Positions 36,701 through 43,291 of a stretch of DNA of 64,000 nucleotides are shown here, one piece after another. The notes below the pieces were generated by a model. That model made no database searches. It was not told the origin of the DNA and saw only the letters and a list, made by a program, of their open reading frames with translations. The stretch's first letter is position 1. The number at the start of each line of letters is the position of its first letter. Both the position numbers and the translations under genes were made by a program. Source of the DNA: CAZYEI01 sp964646425 (GTDB lineage: Bacteria > Bacillota_I > Bacilli_A > RFN20 > JAISJY01); contig CAZYEI010000002.1 of NCBI GenBank assembly GCA_964646425.1, positions 12,975 through 76,974 on the forward strand, given 5' to 3'.

Positions 36701-38493
36701 TTAGTAAAGCTGAGATATTGGGTGAAGAATTGTTTAATAACAATAAATCTTTAACTACAGTTGTATTAAATGAAAACTTAAATGAATTATCACGTGGAAT
36801 TTTCTATAATTGTATTTCATTAAAAACAATTAATGCTGATAATCTAAGAACTATTAATGAAAATGCATTTGCATTATGTTCTAGTTTAACAAAAGTAACA
36901 TTAACAAATGCTACTGTAATCGAAGATTATGCATTTTATAGTTCTGGTCTTGCCAGAGTAAGTTTACCAGTAACTACTAAAATTGGCGAATTTGCTTTTG
37001 CTAAATCAAAAATTAAATTATTGAGTATGTCTGTTGTTGAAAAGATAGATACATATGCCTTTGCAATGACAGCACTTGTTGGCGATGTTAAATTGCCTGA
37101 ATCTTTAACTTATCTTGGCGATTTGGCATTTGTTGATAATCCATATATTGAAAGATTTGTTTCTGCTTCTAGTAATTCTGATACAGAAAAAGTAAATGAT
37201 TATATTTTATTAGATAAAGGAGTTCTTTATACGAAAATTGCTGATGGATACCAATTAATTGCGTACCCTGAAGCTAAAAAGGATTCAAAATATTCAATTG
37301 TTGAAGGTACAACAAAAATTGCATCTTATGCAGTTGCCTTCCAACATTATCTAAAAGAAGTTGAACTTCCATATTCATTAAAATATATTTCTGATTTTGC
37401 TTTTGCTGCTGATGTTGATAAAAATGGAAATGTAATCGGAGAATTAAGTGTCTTTATCTTTAATTCATATAAAGCACCAGTTCTTGAAGGCGTATATAAT
37501 GATAATTATGAATATGCAATTGAATATTATGATGAAAATGGAAACAAGACATTAAATATGGAAGAAGCTACTGAAGCGAGATTATCAGATAAAATGGCTG
37601 AAATGTATAAATATTCAATGTATTATGATTATTATTGTTATTCAAACTTTATTGGATATGTTGGTCAAGTTGAAAATTTAACTATTAAATATCCAAAGAA
37701 TGGTATTGGTTATGATGGTATAATCTATAATTGGTATTTTGATGAAAAAGAATTAATGCCTGCAGTTATGAGTGATGTTACTTTGGGGGCTTATAATGCG
37801 ATAACTGCTTTGAAAGATGCTGAAGATATTACTTTAGATGATGAAGCAGATGTTGTTAATGCTCGTGTTCTATATTCATATATTGATGAAGAAGATTCTG
37901 AACAACTTGCATTAGTTACTAATTATGATAGATTAATAGCTGCTGAAGCTAAGATTAAAGATTTAAAACCATTTGTCGTAGATGATATTACTCAAAAAGT
38001 ATATGATATGATTGAAAATTTAAAGAATCCATCAGAATTAGAGTGGACAGATAGATATGATGTTGAAGAAATACGTGCATTCTATAATTTAATTACTGAT
38101 TCAGATCAATTAGCTTATCTAACAAATATTAATAAGTTACTTGCAGCTGAAGAGAAAATTGAAGAATTACGTATTATTCAAACTATGCCAACTAATGTAT
38201 TAGCTGTTTATAATGCAATAATTTCTTTACCTGATGAAGTAACATTAGATGATGAAGCAGCAATTATTGCAACTAGAACTGAATATGATTCTTTAACTGA
38301 TACTGAAAAATTACAATTATCTTCATATGTCGAAAAATTATTAAATGCTGAAAAAGCACTAGCTAATTTAAAAACAAATAATATTGGTAATAACTCAAAT
38401 AATACAGGATTAATTATAGGAATTGTTGTTGGAGTTGTTTTGGTAGCAGGTGTGGCAGTATTTATTGTTTTAAAGAAAAAGAAGAATAATTAA
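30772..38493 (+). CDS. Giant secreted subtilase with PA, Ig-like, LRR and helical repeats and C-terminal membrane anchor
   Basis: A 2573-residue cell-surface serine protease of family S8. Order: signal peptide (1-32); inhibitor-like pro-region (about 75-180); catalytic domain with Asp222 (SVLDTGCDYTH), His293 (DHGTHVAG), oxyanion Asn389 (AAGNE) and Ser618 (SGTSMATP), interrupted by a PA domain (about 435-565); Fn3/lactocepin-like beta modules (about 690-1120); BIG2 Ig-like repeats (about 1140-1370); about 25 BspA-type LRR_5 repeats (about 1415-2200, AFxxCxxLxxIxL); three helical repeats of about 65-70 residues (about 2320-2535); and a membrane helix (about 2545-2566) with a KKKKNN tail. There is no LPxTG. 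It probably cleaves host or diet proteins next to the Opp importer; the substrate is unknown. Confidence 0.92.
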   Translation: MEKNKNSQIGLKSIVAFLAAAIFVSSISIGHAKSKEDNNGKNELTTIDKITGSIDYSIDEKSLNRDLVLDSRDNEIDANTEISIIVELDGSALIDTYKKAGYENVSDYAKSKEGKAKANINLKNQKKLINSLAKKDLISEVTSNYSILLNAITVKTEYKNLTKIESFSGVKNVIISSNYEKPKTMSGSTGAVFNDANVYETGIYDSSDVEYTGEGTVVSVLDTGCDYTHSAFQTAPLNPRLSREDINDVLEYSMAYSVDKSITVNDVYYSEKIPFGFDYADGDSNIYPLLEDHGTHVAGIIGGQDDVITGVAVNAQLVIMKVFPDSESGASTEGILQALEDSVLLGVDVINMSLGSTIGFTREEDDEYINDVYEKIEEAGISLDVAAGNEYSGGYGGDFSNTNYAYNPDSGVVGSPSTYKPAMAVASINGILEPYVEANDGETTAFLTPAAHMNGDEYDFVGMLGLSADGLREKEFEYVTVPGYGMQANYSAIDVKGKIALVKRGSNTFAEKIAYAEAAGAIGILIYNNVTGTIKMSAGDNVNIAVASISRAAGDEMAKHSKGKIKVSVDQKAGPFMSDFSSWGPTPSLELKPEITAHGGNITSSVIGGGYDVLSGTSMATPNLAGVSALMIEYLNKTKPELNSEERLALINQIQMSTSAIVLNEEGNPYSPRKQGSGLANLYSSINTKAYLSVDGSNKTKIELYDDPDKTGIYDMSFNLVNMSSGALSFTVVPYTMTESMSSDNETIAELAYMLDPKMEVTVEGNGTYESSAKKVTVNPNTSVKLNVTLTLSDKDKDYLDKTFENGMFVEGFIELQSLEENINEKDNIDLSIPYLGFYGNWAQAPIFDKDIFEVQSTEFDNSINEKDKIKADYYATTYYGKYYDYYIIPLGSYIYEVDSSYDRIPASQDRAAITNSSSGINGLADAYLGMLRSAKKIDVQIIDVSTGKVIYEETQNNQRKTFYNGSAGTTSPSFVDFDFDPVKLGLANNTQYRITIDATLDYKTTDGNKKSSISCDFFIDNEAPTVVDSRFYKEWDKTTEKYRSYVEIDVYDNRYAQAIRLGTIENGTFSALTKYPIPIYQENPNETTTVKIEITDYLSKIYATEYSDQLVVVVDDYALNSNLFLIPLGETGNPDFTFENGEAVIDVTLSPNQVFDIESLTTEKYGTFIEGLVWESTNENVAKSHEGKIIAIKEGNATITGKNLYQIEYESNGKNYDKVKALKLTVNVTVLGESDVGYVEYDKPQLEKIGLKSVTTIKAFTDDYENTDLVENGYYSYFDSSKSLSVYPSEQFKLDYTVEPWTISSDRYTINWKSSNNKVAVVDQDGIVTAMGKGTANITLSITIDGRDYTQTDTLRLTVKDPFVVTGTVLMAYKGFGGVVEVPDNLGLMYIYPYAFSLYTYASITDEAILYNPVGNDTITKIIIPEGVEQIMEGAFSGCTALEEVVLPSSLRTIEKKAFKDCPNLKTVNLNYVEKIGDNAFENCPKLQLNATTDLQKTATIGINAFKGCTSLTNLNLSNIGYAGKYTFEGATSLSEVELGYLSKGMFKNSGIKHITISASLIPEGLFEGCTSLETVTFTNTNVVISENAFAGATNLTEVRFAENSNVVFNDLSFANTKNLKVLNLPNGTIDFNGNVFFASGLEKLNIGANTLINKIESAPFENTTSFTTIEVSLDSSLYTSVSGILFDNDNKLLLVPTNIGETIVLPDSTISIGESAFAGNKTVKTINTTSNSQLVKIGNYAFYNSNIEVINLPNNTIEIGNNAFAECTQLVSITNLDKAILIGDSAFENSTISNVVLGEGVVIGNNAFARTTNITEIDIPANAKIGSFAFEDSNISTVNFIGAGVVLGDYAFKNNDKLTTIDLTNVISIGNGIFMDSGRLNNVNLGTNITIITEEMFANCLALKSIDLTNVTEIEAHAFEGAISLARVTNTEKLTTVGYYAFVNCQSLKTIDLSNVTEFGSFAFANAYSLENVNISKAEILGEELFNNNKSLTTVVLNENLNELSRGIFYNCISLKTINADNLRTINENAFALCSSLTKVTLTNATVIEDYAFYSSGLARVSLPVTTKIGEFAFAKSKIKLLSMSVVEKIDTYAFAMTALVGDVKLPESLTYLGDLAFVDNPYIERFVSASSNSDTEKVNDYILLDKGVLYTKIADGYQLIAYPEAKKDSKYSIVEGTTKIASYAVAFQHYLKEVELPYSLKYISDFAFAADVDKNGNVIGELSVFIFNSYKAPVLEGVYNDNYEYAIEYYDENGNKTLNMEEATEARLSDKMAEMYKYSMYYDYYCYSNFIGYVGQVENLTIKYPKNGIGYDGIIYNWYFDEKELMPAVMSDVTLGAYNAITALKDAEDITLDDEADVVNARVLYSYIDEEDSEQLALVTNYDRLIAAEAKIKDLKPFVVDDITQKVYDMIENLKNPSELEWTDRYDVEEIRAFYNLITDSDQLAYLTNINKLLAAEEKIEELRIIQTMPTNVLAVYNAIISLPDEVTLDDEAAIIATRTEYDSLTDTEKLQLSSYVEKLLNAEKALANLKTNNIGNNSNNTGLIIGIVVGVVLVAGVAVFIVLKKKKNN

Positions 38494-38504
38494 ATAAAAT
38501 AATT

Positions 38505-38534
38505 AAGCTATTCGGTAAAACTGAATAGCTTTTT
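38505..38534 (+). terminator. Terminator after the subtilase gene
   Basis: AAGCTATTC (38505-38513) pairs with GAATAGCTT (38523-38531), followed by T5. Confidence 0.8.
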
Positions 38535-38577
38535 ATATTAGTACTAAAAAATATGAAAAAATATGAAAAATAAGGAA

Positions 38578-38605
38578 TTGACATGAAATAAATATGTAAT
38601 ATAAT
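38578..38605 (+). promoter_or_regulatory. Promoter of the HTH-regulator/ABC-exporter operon
   Basis: TTGACA (38578-38583), 16-bp spacer, TATAAT (38600-38605). Confidence 0.75.
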
Positions 38606-38637
38606 ATACATATGTGATTTTTTAAGGTGGGATAATA

Positions 38638-39102
38638 ATGATTGAAGATAAACTATATACATTGAAAGAATTGGCAGAATTAACTAAATTAACTGATAGA
38701 ACTTTGAGAAATTATTTATCAAGTAATATTTTAAAAGGACATAAAATTGGTGGACAATGGAGATTTAATAAAGAAGAAGTCTCTGCATTATTTAAAAATG
38801 ATGATTTTTATGTTGAAAGGAATAAAATTGCTAATTCTGCAATTAATCATTATATTGAAAATAAATATACATTTATTAGTGATTTCACTGGATGTGTTGT
38901 TATGGACTTTAAAATTTGTGATAAAGATAAAAAGAAAGCTTTTTTTGATAAAATTGAACTTATTGGGAAAAATGATGATATTAAGGAAAAAGTTTCTTTT
39001 TTAGAAAAAAATGGACATATTAGAATGAATATAGTTGGTCCTATTGCTTATATAAAAAGGGTAATTGATTTGGTAGAACAATTTGCAATAAGTAATGATT
39101 AA
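38638..39102 (+). CDS. Helix-turn-helix (excisionase/MerR-like) regulator
   Basis: A 154-residue DNA-binding protein. Residues 6-50 (YTLKELAELTKLTDRTLRNYLSS then GHKIGGQWRFNKEEV) form a MerR/excisionase-type winged helix (HTH_17). Residues 65-154 form an alpha/beta domain I cannot name (VVMDFKICDKD, HIRMNIVGPI), possibly an effector or oligomerisation domain. It starts at ATG 38638 after AAGGTGGG. The ABC exporter pair begins 38 bp downstream, so it likely controls that exporter; a short hairpin lies in the gap. The ligand is unknown. Confidence 0.75.
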   Translation: MIEDKLYTLKELAELTKLTDRTLRNYLSSNILKGHKIGGQWRFNKEEVSALFKNDDFYVERNKIANSAINHYIENKYTFISDFTGCVVMDFKICDKDKKKAFFDKIELIGKNDDIKEKVSFLEKNGHIRMNIVGPIAYIKRVIDLVEQFAISND

Positions 39103-39125
39103 AAATACTTAAATATGAGTATTTT
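39102..39125 (+). promoter_or_regulatory. Hairpin between the HTH gene and the ABC exporter genes
   Basis: AAAATACT (39102-39109) and AGTATTTT (39118-39125) are perfect inverted repeats immediately before the exporter ribosome binding site. The T run is short, so it may be a weak attenuator or an RNA-stability element rather than a full terminator. Confidence 0.35.
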
Positions 39126-39140
39126 ATGAGGAGGGATAAT

Positions 39141-40904
39141 ATGATATTTGGAAAACACATAAATAAATATTACTTGAGATTTTCATGGGCATTAATAATT
39201 GGACTAGTTGCTTTAGCTTTAGTTGACATTTATCAACTGAAAATTCCCGAAATTTATAGTACCATTATTGATGGATTAAATGGAACTAGTGCTATACCTT
39301 TAAGCAAAGAACTTTTACTTGACTTAGTAAAAGAGATGTTTGGCATTGTGGCAGTTATGGTAATCGGGAGAGTATTATGGCGTGTTTGTTTTTATGGAAG
39401 TGCAATAAAAACAGAAACGAGTATTAGAGAGAAAATGTTTAATCACTGTAAAGATTTACCACAAGAATTTTATAGTCAAAATAAAGTTGGCTCACTTATG
39501 TCATTATTTACAAATGACTTAGGAACTATTCTAGAGTGTTTTGGTGATGGTATCTTAATGTTTTTTGATGCTTTGGTATTAGGGGGATTTGCTATTTATA
39601 AAATGTTTAGAGTAAATATTACTTTAGCTGCATTATCTATTATTCCACTAATTATTTTACTTTTAATTGGAATTGTCGTTGGGGGATATATGGAGAAAAA
39701 ATGGGAATTGCGTCAAGAAGCATTTTCAAATTTATCTGATTTTTCACAAGAGAGTTTCTCTGGTATTTCTGTAATAAAGGCCTTTGTTAAAGAGGGAAAA
39801 GAATTATTTTATTTTAAAAAATTAAATAAAGATAATGAAAATGCAAATGTCACATTTGTAAAAGCATCTACCTTATTGCATATTTTAATTACATTATTAG
39901 TAGGTACTGTTATGTGTTTAATATTGGGAGTAGGTGGTTATCTAGTATATATTGGCGTTGAAGGATTTACTATTGGTAAATTAATAGAATTTATGTCATA
40001 TTTTAATTCAACGATCTGGCCAATGATGGCAATATCAAGTCTAATTGATATGACATCTAGAGGAAAAGCATCATTAGGACGTATTTCCAATTTGTTAAAT
40101 TATAAAAATAATGTTTGCGATTGTAGTGATGTTGAAGACATTTCTTTTATAAAAGGGGATATTGAATTTAAAAATTTAACTTTTAGATATCCTGGAACTG
40201 AACATGACATTTTAAAAAATATTTCATTTAAAATTAATGCTGGAGAAAATATAGGGATTGTTGGAAAAACAGGTTGTGGAAAAACAACATTAGTTGATTT
40301 AATTTTACGATTATATAATGTTGATGATGGAAGTTTATTTATTGATAACAAAGATATAAACAAAATTCCAATCAAAACTGTTAGAAAATATTGTGCATAT
40401 GTTCCACAAGATAATTTTTTGTTTAGTGATACGATAGAAGCTAATATAGCTTTTGCTTTTGATAATGTTGATAAGAAAAAAGTAGAAGAAGTAGCGAAGC
40501 TTGCTGATGTTCATTCTAATATTGTTGAATTTGAAAAGAAATATGAAACAGTTCTTGGTGAAAGAGGTGTAACAATTTCCGGAGGTCAAAAACAACGTAC
40601 AAGTATTGCTAGAGCTTTAATGAAGGACTCAGCAATATTAATTCTTGATGATTCGGTAAGTGCAGTTGACACAAAAACTGAAGAAATTATTTTAGGGAAT
40701 CTTGCTAAATCTCGAAAAGGAAAAACAACTATTTTAATTGCTCATCGTATTTCTACAATTCAAAGTTTAGATAAAATTTTGTATATGGATGCTGGCAGAG
40801 TTGTTGCTTTTGATACTCATGATAATCTTTATAAGAATTGTGAGGATTATCGTAAAATGGTAGATTTACAAAAATTAGAACAAGAAGATGGAGGTAATGC
40901 ATAA
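39141..40904 (+). CDS. Heterodimeric ABC exporter, degenerate-site subunit (pair 1)
   Basis: A 587-residue type IV ABC exporter half: six membrane segments (about 15-310) fused to an ATPase domain. Walker A is GKTGCGKT and the signature is the canonical ISGGQ. Walker B is LILDDSVSAVD, with Asp replacing the catalytic Glu, so this is the degenerate-site half of a heterodimer (as in BmrCD or TM287/288); the H-loop His (IAHRIST) is kept. ATG 39141 is chosen over 39126 because GAGGAGGG lies between them. It overlaps the partner gene by one base. The substrate (drug, peptide or lipid) is not predictable. Confidence 0.9.
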   Translation: MIFGKHINKYYLRFSWALIIGLVALALVDIYQLKIPEIYSTIIDGLNGTSAIPLSKELLLDLVKEMFGIVAVMVIGRVLWRVCFYGSAIKTETSIREKMFNHCKDLPQEFYSQNKVGSLMSLFTNDLGTILECFGDGILMFFDALVLGGFAIYKMFRVNITLAALSIIPLIILLLIGIVVGGYMEKKWELRQEAFSNLSDFSQESFSGISVIKAFVKEGKELFYFKKLNKDNENANVTFVKASTLLHILITLLVGTVMCLILGVGGYLVYIGVEGFTIGKLIEFMSYFNSTIWPMMAISSLIDMTSRGKASLGRISNLLNYKNNVCDCSDVEDISFIKGDIEFKNLTFRYPGTEHDILKNISFKINAGENIGIVGKTGCGKTTLVDLILRLYNVDDGSLFIDNKDINKIPIKTVRKYCAYVPQDNFLFSDTIEANIAFAFDNVDKKKVEEVAKLADVHSNIVEFEKKYETVLGERGVTISGGQKQRTSIARALMKDSAILILDDSVSAVDTKTEEIILGNLAKSRKGKTTILIAHRISTIQSLDKILYMDAGRVVAFDTHDNLYKNCEDYRKMVDLQKLEQEDGGNA

Positions 40905-42781
40905 TGAATCCATTGTTAGTTATCGGAGCGATTCTTGGCACATTATCAATAATATTTTTAATTGCATTTTTATCGATTAAAAATAAAAAGGAAGTATTAG
41001 GCTTTGAACGCAATATGAGTGATACATATATTATAAAAAGATTATTAGCGTATGCTAAGCCACATTTAAAATCATTTATTATTGTATTTTTATTGATGGT
41101 ATTTTGTGTTTCTGCTGATATTATATTGCCTATTATTACTGGTGGTGTAACTACCGTATTAGGCAAAGAAGAATTTAAGTATTATGAAGTTTTAAGACTG
41201 GTTATATTGTATTTAGTATTATTAATATTATCAGTGATTTGCAGTTATTTTCAAGCAATTATTCTCCAAAAAACAGGTCAAAAAATAATTTCAAAAATTA
41301 GAGAAGATGTATTTATTAATATTGAATCATTATCACATAGTCAATTAAACAATATACCAGTTGGAAAATTAGTAACTAGAGTTACAAATGATACTGATGC
41401 AGTATCAAATATGTTTACAGGCTTAGTTGTCAACTTAGTAAAGAATATATGTACAATTTTAGGTGTAGTAATTGCAATGTTTATTGTTAATATTCAATTA
41501 TCACTAATGGTTATGTGTTTTGGACCATTTATTGTATATTTTACGATTATCTTTAGAAAATTTTCTCGAAAATCATATCGAGAAGTTAGAAATAATATTA
41601 CTGATATTAATACATTTTTATCAGAAAACTTAAGTGGCATAAAAATAACTCAAATTTTTAATCAAGAGAAAAAGAAATTAAATGATTTTATTGAAAAAAA
41701 TAATCGTTTAAATAATTCAAGTATAAAACAAATATTTGTTTTTTCGGTTTTTAGACCATGTATTTATATGATTTATATTTTTTCGATAATTGCTTTGTTT
41801 TGGATTGCAGGTACTGCTGCTATTGATAAAGTAAAAGTTTTTGGACAAATTATTACATATTCAACAATTGTTATTTTTTATCAATATTTATCTTCATTTT
41901 TTAATCCGATTCAAAATTTAGCAGAACAATTTAATAGATTACAATCTGCATTTGCATCTGCTGAAAAAATATTTACAATTATGGATATGAAACCAGAAGT
42001 TATAGATAGCGAAGATGCAATAGAATTGGAAAATATTAAAGGAGATATTGAGTTTAAAGATGTATGGTTTGCATATATTGAAAATGATTGGGTATTAAAA
42101 GGCGTTTCATTTAAAGTAAAAGCAAAAGATACAGTTGCTTTTGTTGGCTCAACAGGAAGTGGAAAAACGACTATTTTATCATTGATTGTCCGAAATTATG
42201 ATATTCAAAGAGGACAAATTTTAATTGATGGTATTGACATTAAAAAAGTTAAGATTTCTTCCCTAAGAAAACACTTTGGTCAAATGTTGCAAGATGTCTT
42301 TATTTTTAGTGGGACAATTAAGAGTAATATTGTTCTTAGAGAGGAATCGATAACAGATGAAGAGATAAATAAGGCTTGCAAGTATGTAAATGCTGATTAC
42401 TTTATCAATCAATTAGATCATGGATTAGAAGAAAAAGTATTGGAAAGAGGAAACAATTTTTCGGCTGGACAAAGACAATTATTATCTTTTGCTAGAACTA
42501 TTGTTCATAAACCGACAGTTATGATTCTAGATGAAGCAACGGCTAATATTGATACGGAAACTGAATTATTAATTCAAGATTCATTAGAAAAGATGATGAA
42601 TATTGGAACAATGTTAATTGTGGCACACAGATTATCAACAATTCAACACGCTGATAATATTATTGTATTATCTCATGGTGAAATAATCGAGCAAGGGAAT
42701 CATCAACAATTATTAAAATTAAAAGGACATTATTATAATCTATATCAAATTCAGTATAATAAAGAATTATTAAGAAAATAA
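40904..42781 (+). CDS. Heterodimeric ABC exporter, consensus-site subunit (pair 1)
   Basis: A 625-residue partner of the preceding half. An extra N-terminal helix (2-26) precedes the six-helix core. Walker A is GSTGSGKT, Walker B VMILDEATANID with catalytic Glu, H-loop VAHRLST. The signature is FSAGQ in place of SGG. In a heterodimer that altered signature pairs with the degenerate Walker B half, so the asymmetry is consistent. The ATG shares its A with the TAA of the first subunit. A strong terminator follows. Confidence 0.9.
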   Translation: MNPLLVIGAILGTLSIIFLIAFLSIKNKKEVLGFERNMSDTYIIKRLLAYAKPHLKSFIIVFLLMVFCVSADIILPIITGGVTTVLGKEEFKYYEVLRLVILYLVLLILSVICSYFQAIILQKTGQKIISKIREDVFINIESLSHSQLNNIPVGKLVTRVTNDTDAVSNMFTGLVVNLVKNICTILGVVIAMFIVNIQLSLMVMCFGPFIVYFTIIFRKFSRKSYREVRNNITDINTFLSENLSGIKITQIFNQEKKKLNDFIEKNNRLNNSSIKQIFVFSVFRPCIYMIYIFSIIALFWIAGTAAIDKVKVFGQIITYSTIVIFYQYLSSFFNPIQNLAEQFNRLQSAFASAEKIFTIMDMKPEVIDSEDAIELENIKGDIEFKDVWFAYIENDWVLKGVSFKVKAKDTVAFVGSTGSGKTTILSLIVRNYDIQRGQILIDGIDIKKVKISSLRKHFGQMLQDVFIFSGTIKSNIVLREESITDEEINKACKYVNADYFINQLDHGLEEKVLERGNNFSAGQRQLLSFARTIVHKPTVMILDEATANIDTETELLIQDSLEKMMNIGTMLIVAHRLSTIQHADNIIVLSHGEIIEQGNHQQLLKLKGHYYNLYQIQYNKELLRK

Positions 42782-42784
42782 AGC

Positions 42785-42829
42785 AAAAGAATGCTATTAA
42801 CGATGTTTAATGTTGATAGCATTCTTTTT
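42785..42829 (+). terminator. Terminator of ABC exporter operon 1
   Basis: AAAAGAATGCTATTAAC (42785-42801) pairs, with a wobble, with GTTGATAGCATTCTTTT (42812-42828). Confidence 0.85.
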
Positions 42830-42867
42830 GTTTGGGTAAAAATTTCTAATAATTAATAAAATATTGC

Positions 42868-42896
42868 TTGACAAACTATTAGATTTAATATATATT
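42868..42896 (+). promoter_or_regulatory. Promoter of feoA
   Basis: TTGACA (42868-42873), 17-bp spacer, TATATT (42891-42896). The predicted start site falls at the edge of the operator at 42904. Confidence 0.75.
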
Positions 42897-42903
42897 AAAT
42901 ATG

Positions 42904-42919
42904 GTTAGCGTTGACTAAC
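42904..42919. promoter_or_regulatory. Operator palindrome at the feoA start site
   Basis: GTTAGCGTTGACTAAC has half sites GTTAG and CTAAC separated by 6 bp, right after the -10 box, a classic repressor position. The half sites resemble those of DtxR/IdeR-type iron boxes. A near copy lies before feoB. Confidence 0.65.
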
Positions 42920-42985
42920 AAGATAGGGTTAAATATTATTCTATTTATTGTTAGATGATTTATGCCAAGTGAAAGGGGGATTTAT

Positions 42986-43198
42986 ATGAATTTAAGTCAA
43001 GCGGAAATTGGAAAAGAATATATAATTCGTGAAATTAATACAGATGATGAAGAATTAAATGCTTTTTTATTTTCGTTAGGTTGTTATTCTGGTGAACCTA
43101 TCACTGTTATCAATCGCCTTAAAGGTGGTTGTGTAGTGGCAATTAAAGATGGAAGATACAATATTGATTTACAACTTGCACAATCCATCATTATATAG
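42986..43198 (+). CDS. feoA: Ferrous iron transport accessory protein FeoA
   Basis: A 70-residue SH3-like cytosolic protein required for FeoB function. The pattern matches FeoA: LSQAEIGKEYIIREI, LFSLGCYSGEPITVI, GGCVVAIKDGRYNIDLQLAQSI. ATG 42986 is preferred over 42962 because GAAAGGGGGA lies in between. It is followed 93 bp later by feoB, with its own operator-like palindrome in the gap. Confidence 0.92.
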   Translation: MNLSQAEIGKEYIIREINTDDEELNAFLFSLGCYSGEPITVINRLKGGCVVAIKDGRYNIDLQLAQSIII

Positions 43199-43255
43199 TA
43201 ATAAAAATTTTCTTTTTGCCAATCTAGTGCAATAAGAATTATTTTTTATTAATAT

Positions 43256-43271
43256 GTTAGCGTTAGCTAAC
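43256..43271. promoter_or_regulatory. Operator palindrome upstream of feoB
   Basis: GTTAGCGTTAGCTAAC is almost identical to the feoA site (both contain TTAGCGTT then CTAAC) and lies 20 bp before the feoB ATG, implying the same regulator. Confidence 0.6.
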
Positions 43272-43291
43272 TTTGAAAAGGGGGAATTTAA

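Noticed and set aside
42897..42985. A riboswitch in the feoA leader
   Set aside because: The leader is short and its only clear structure is the palindrome, which sits at the start site and fits a protein operator.
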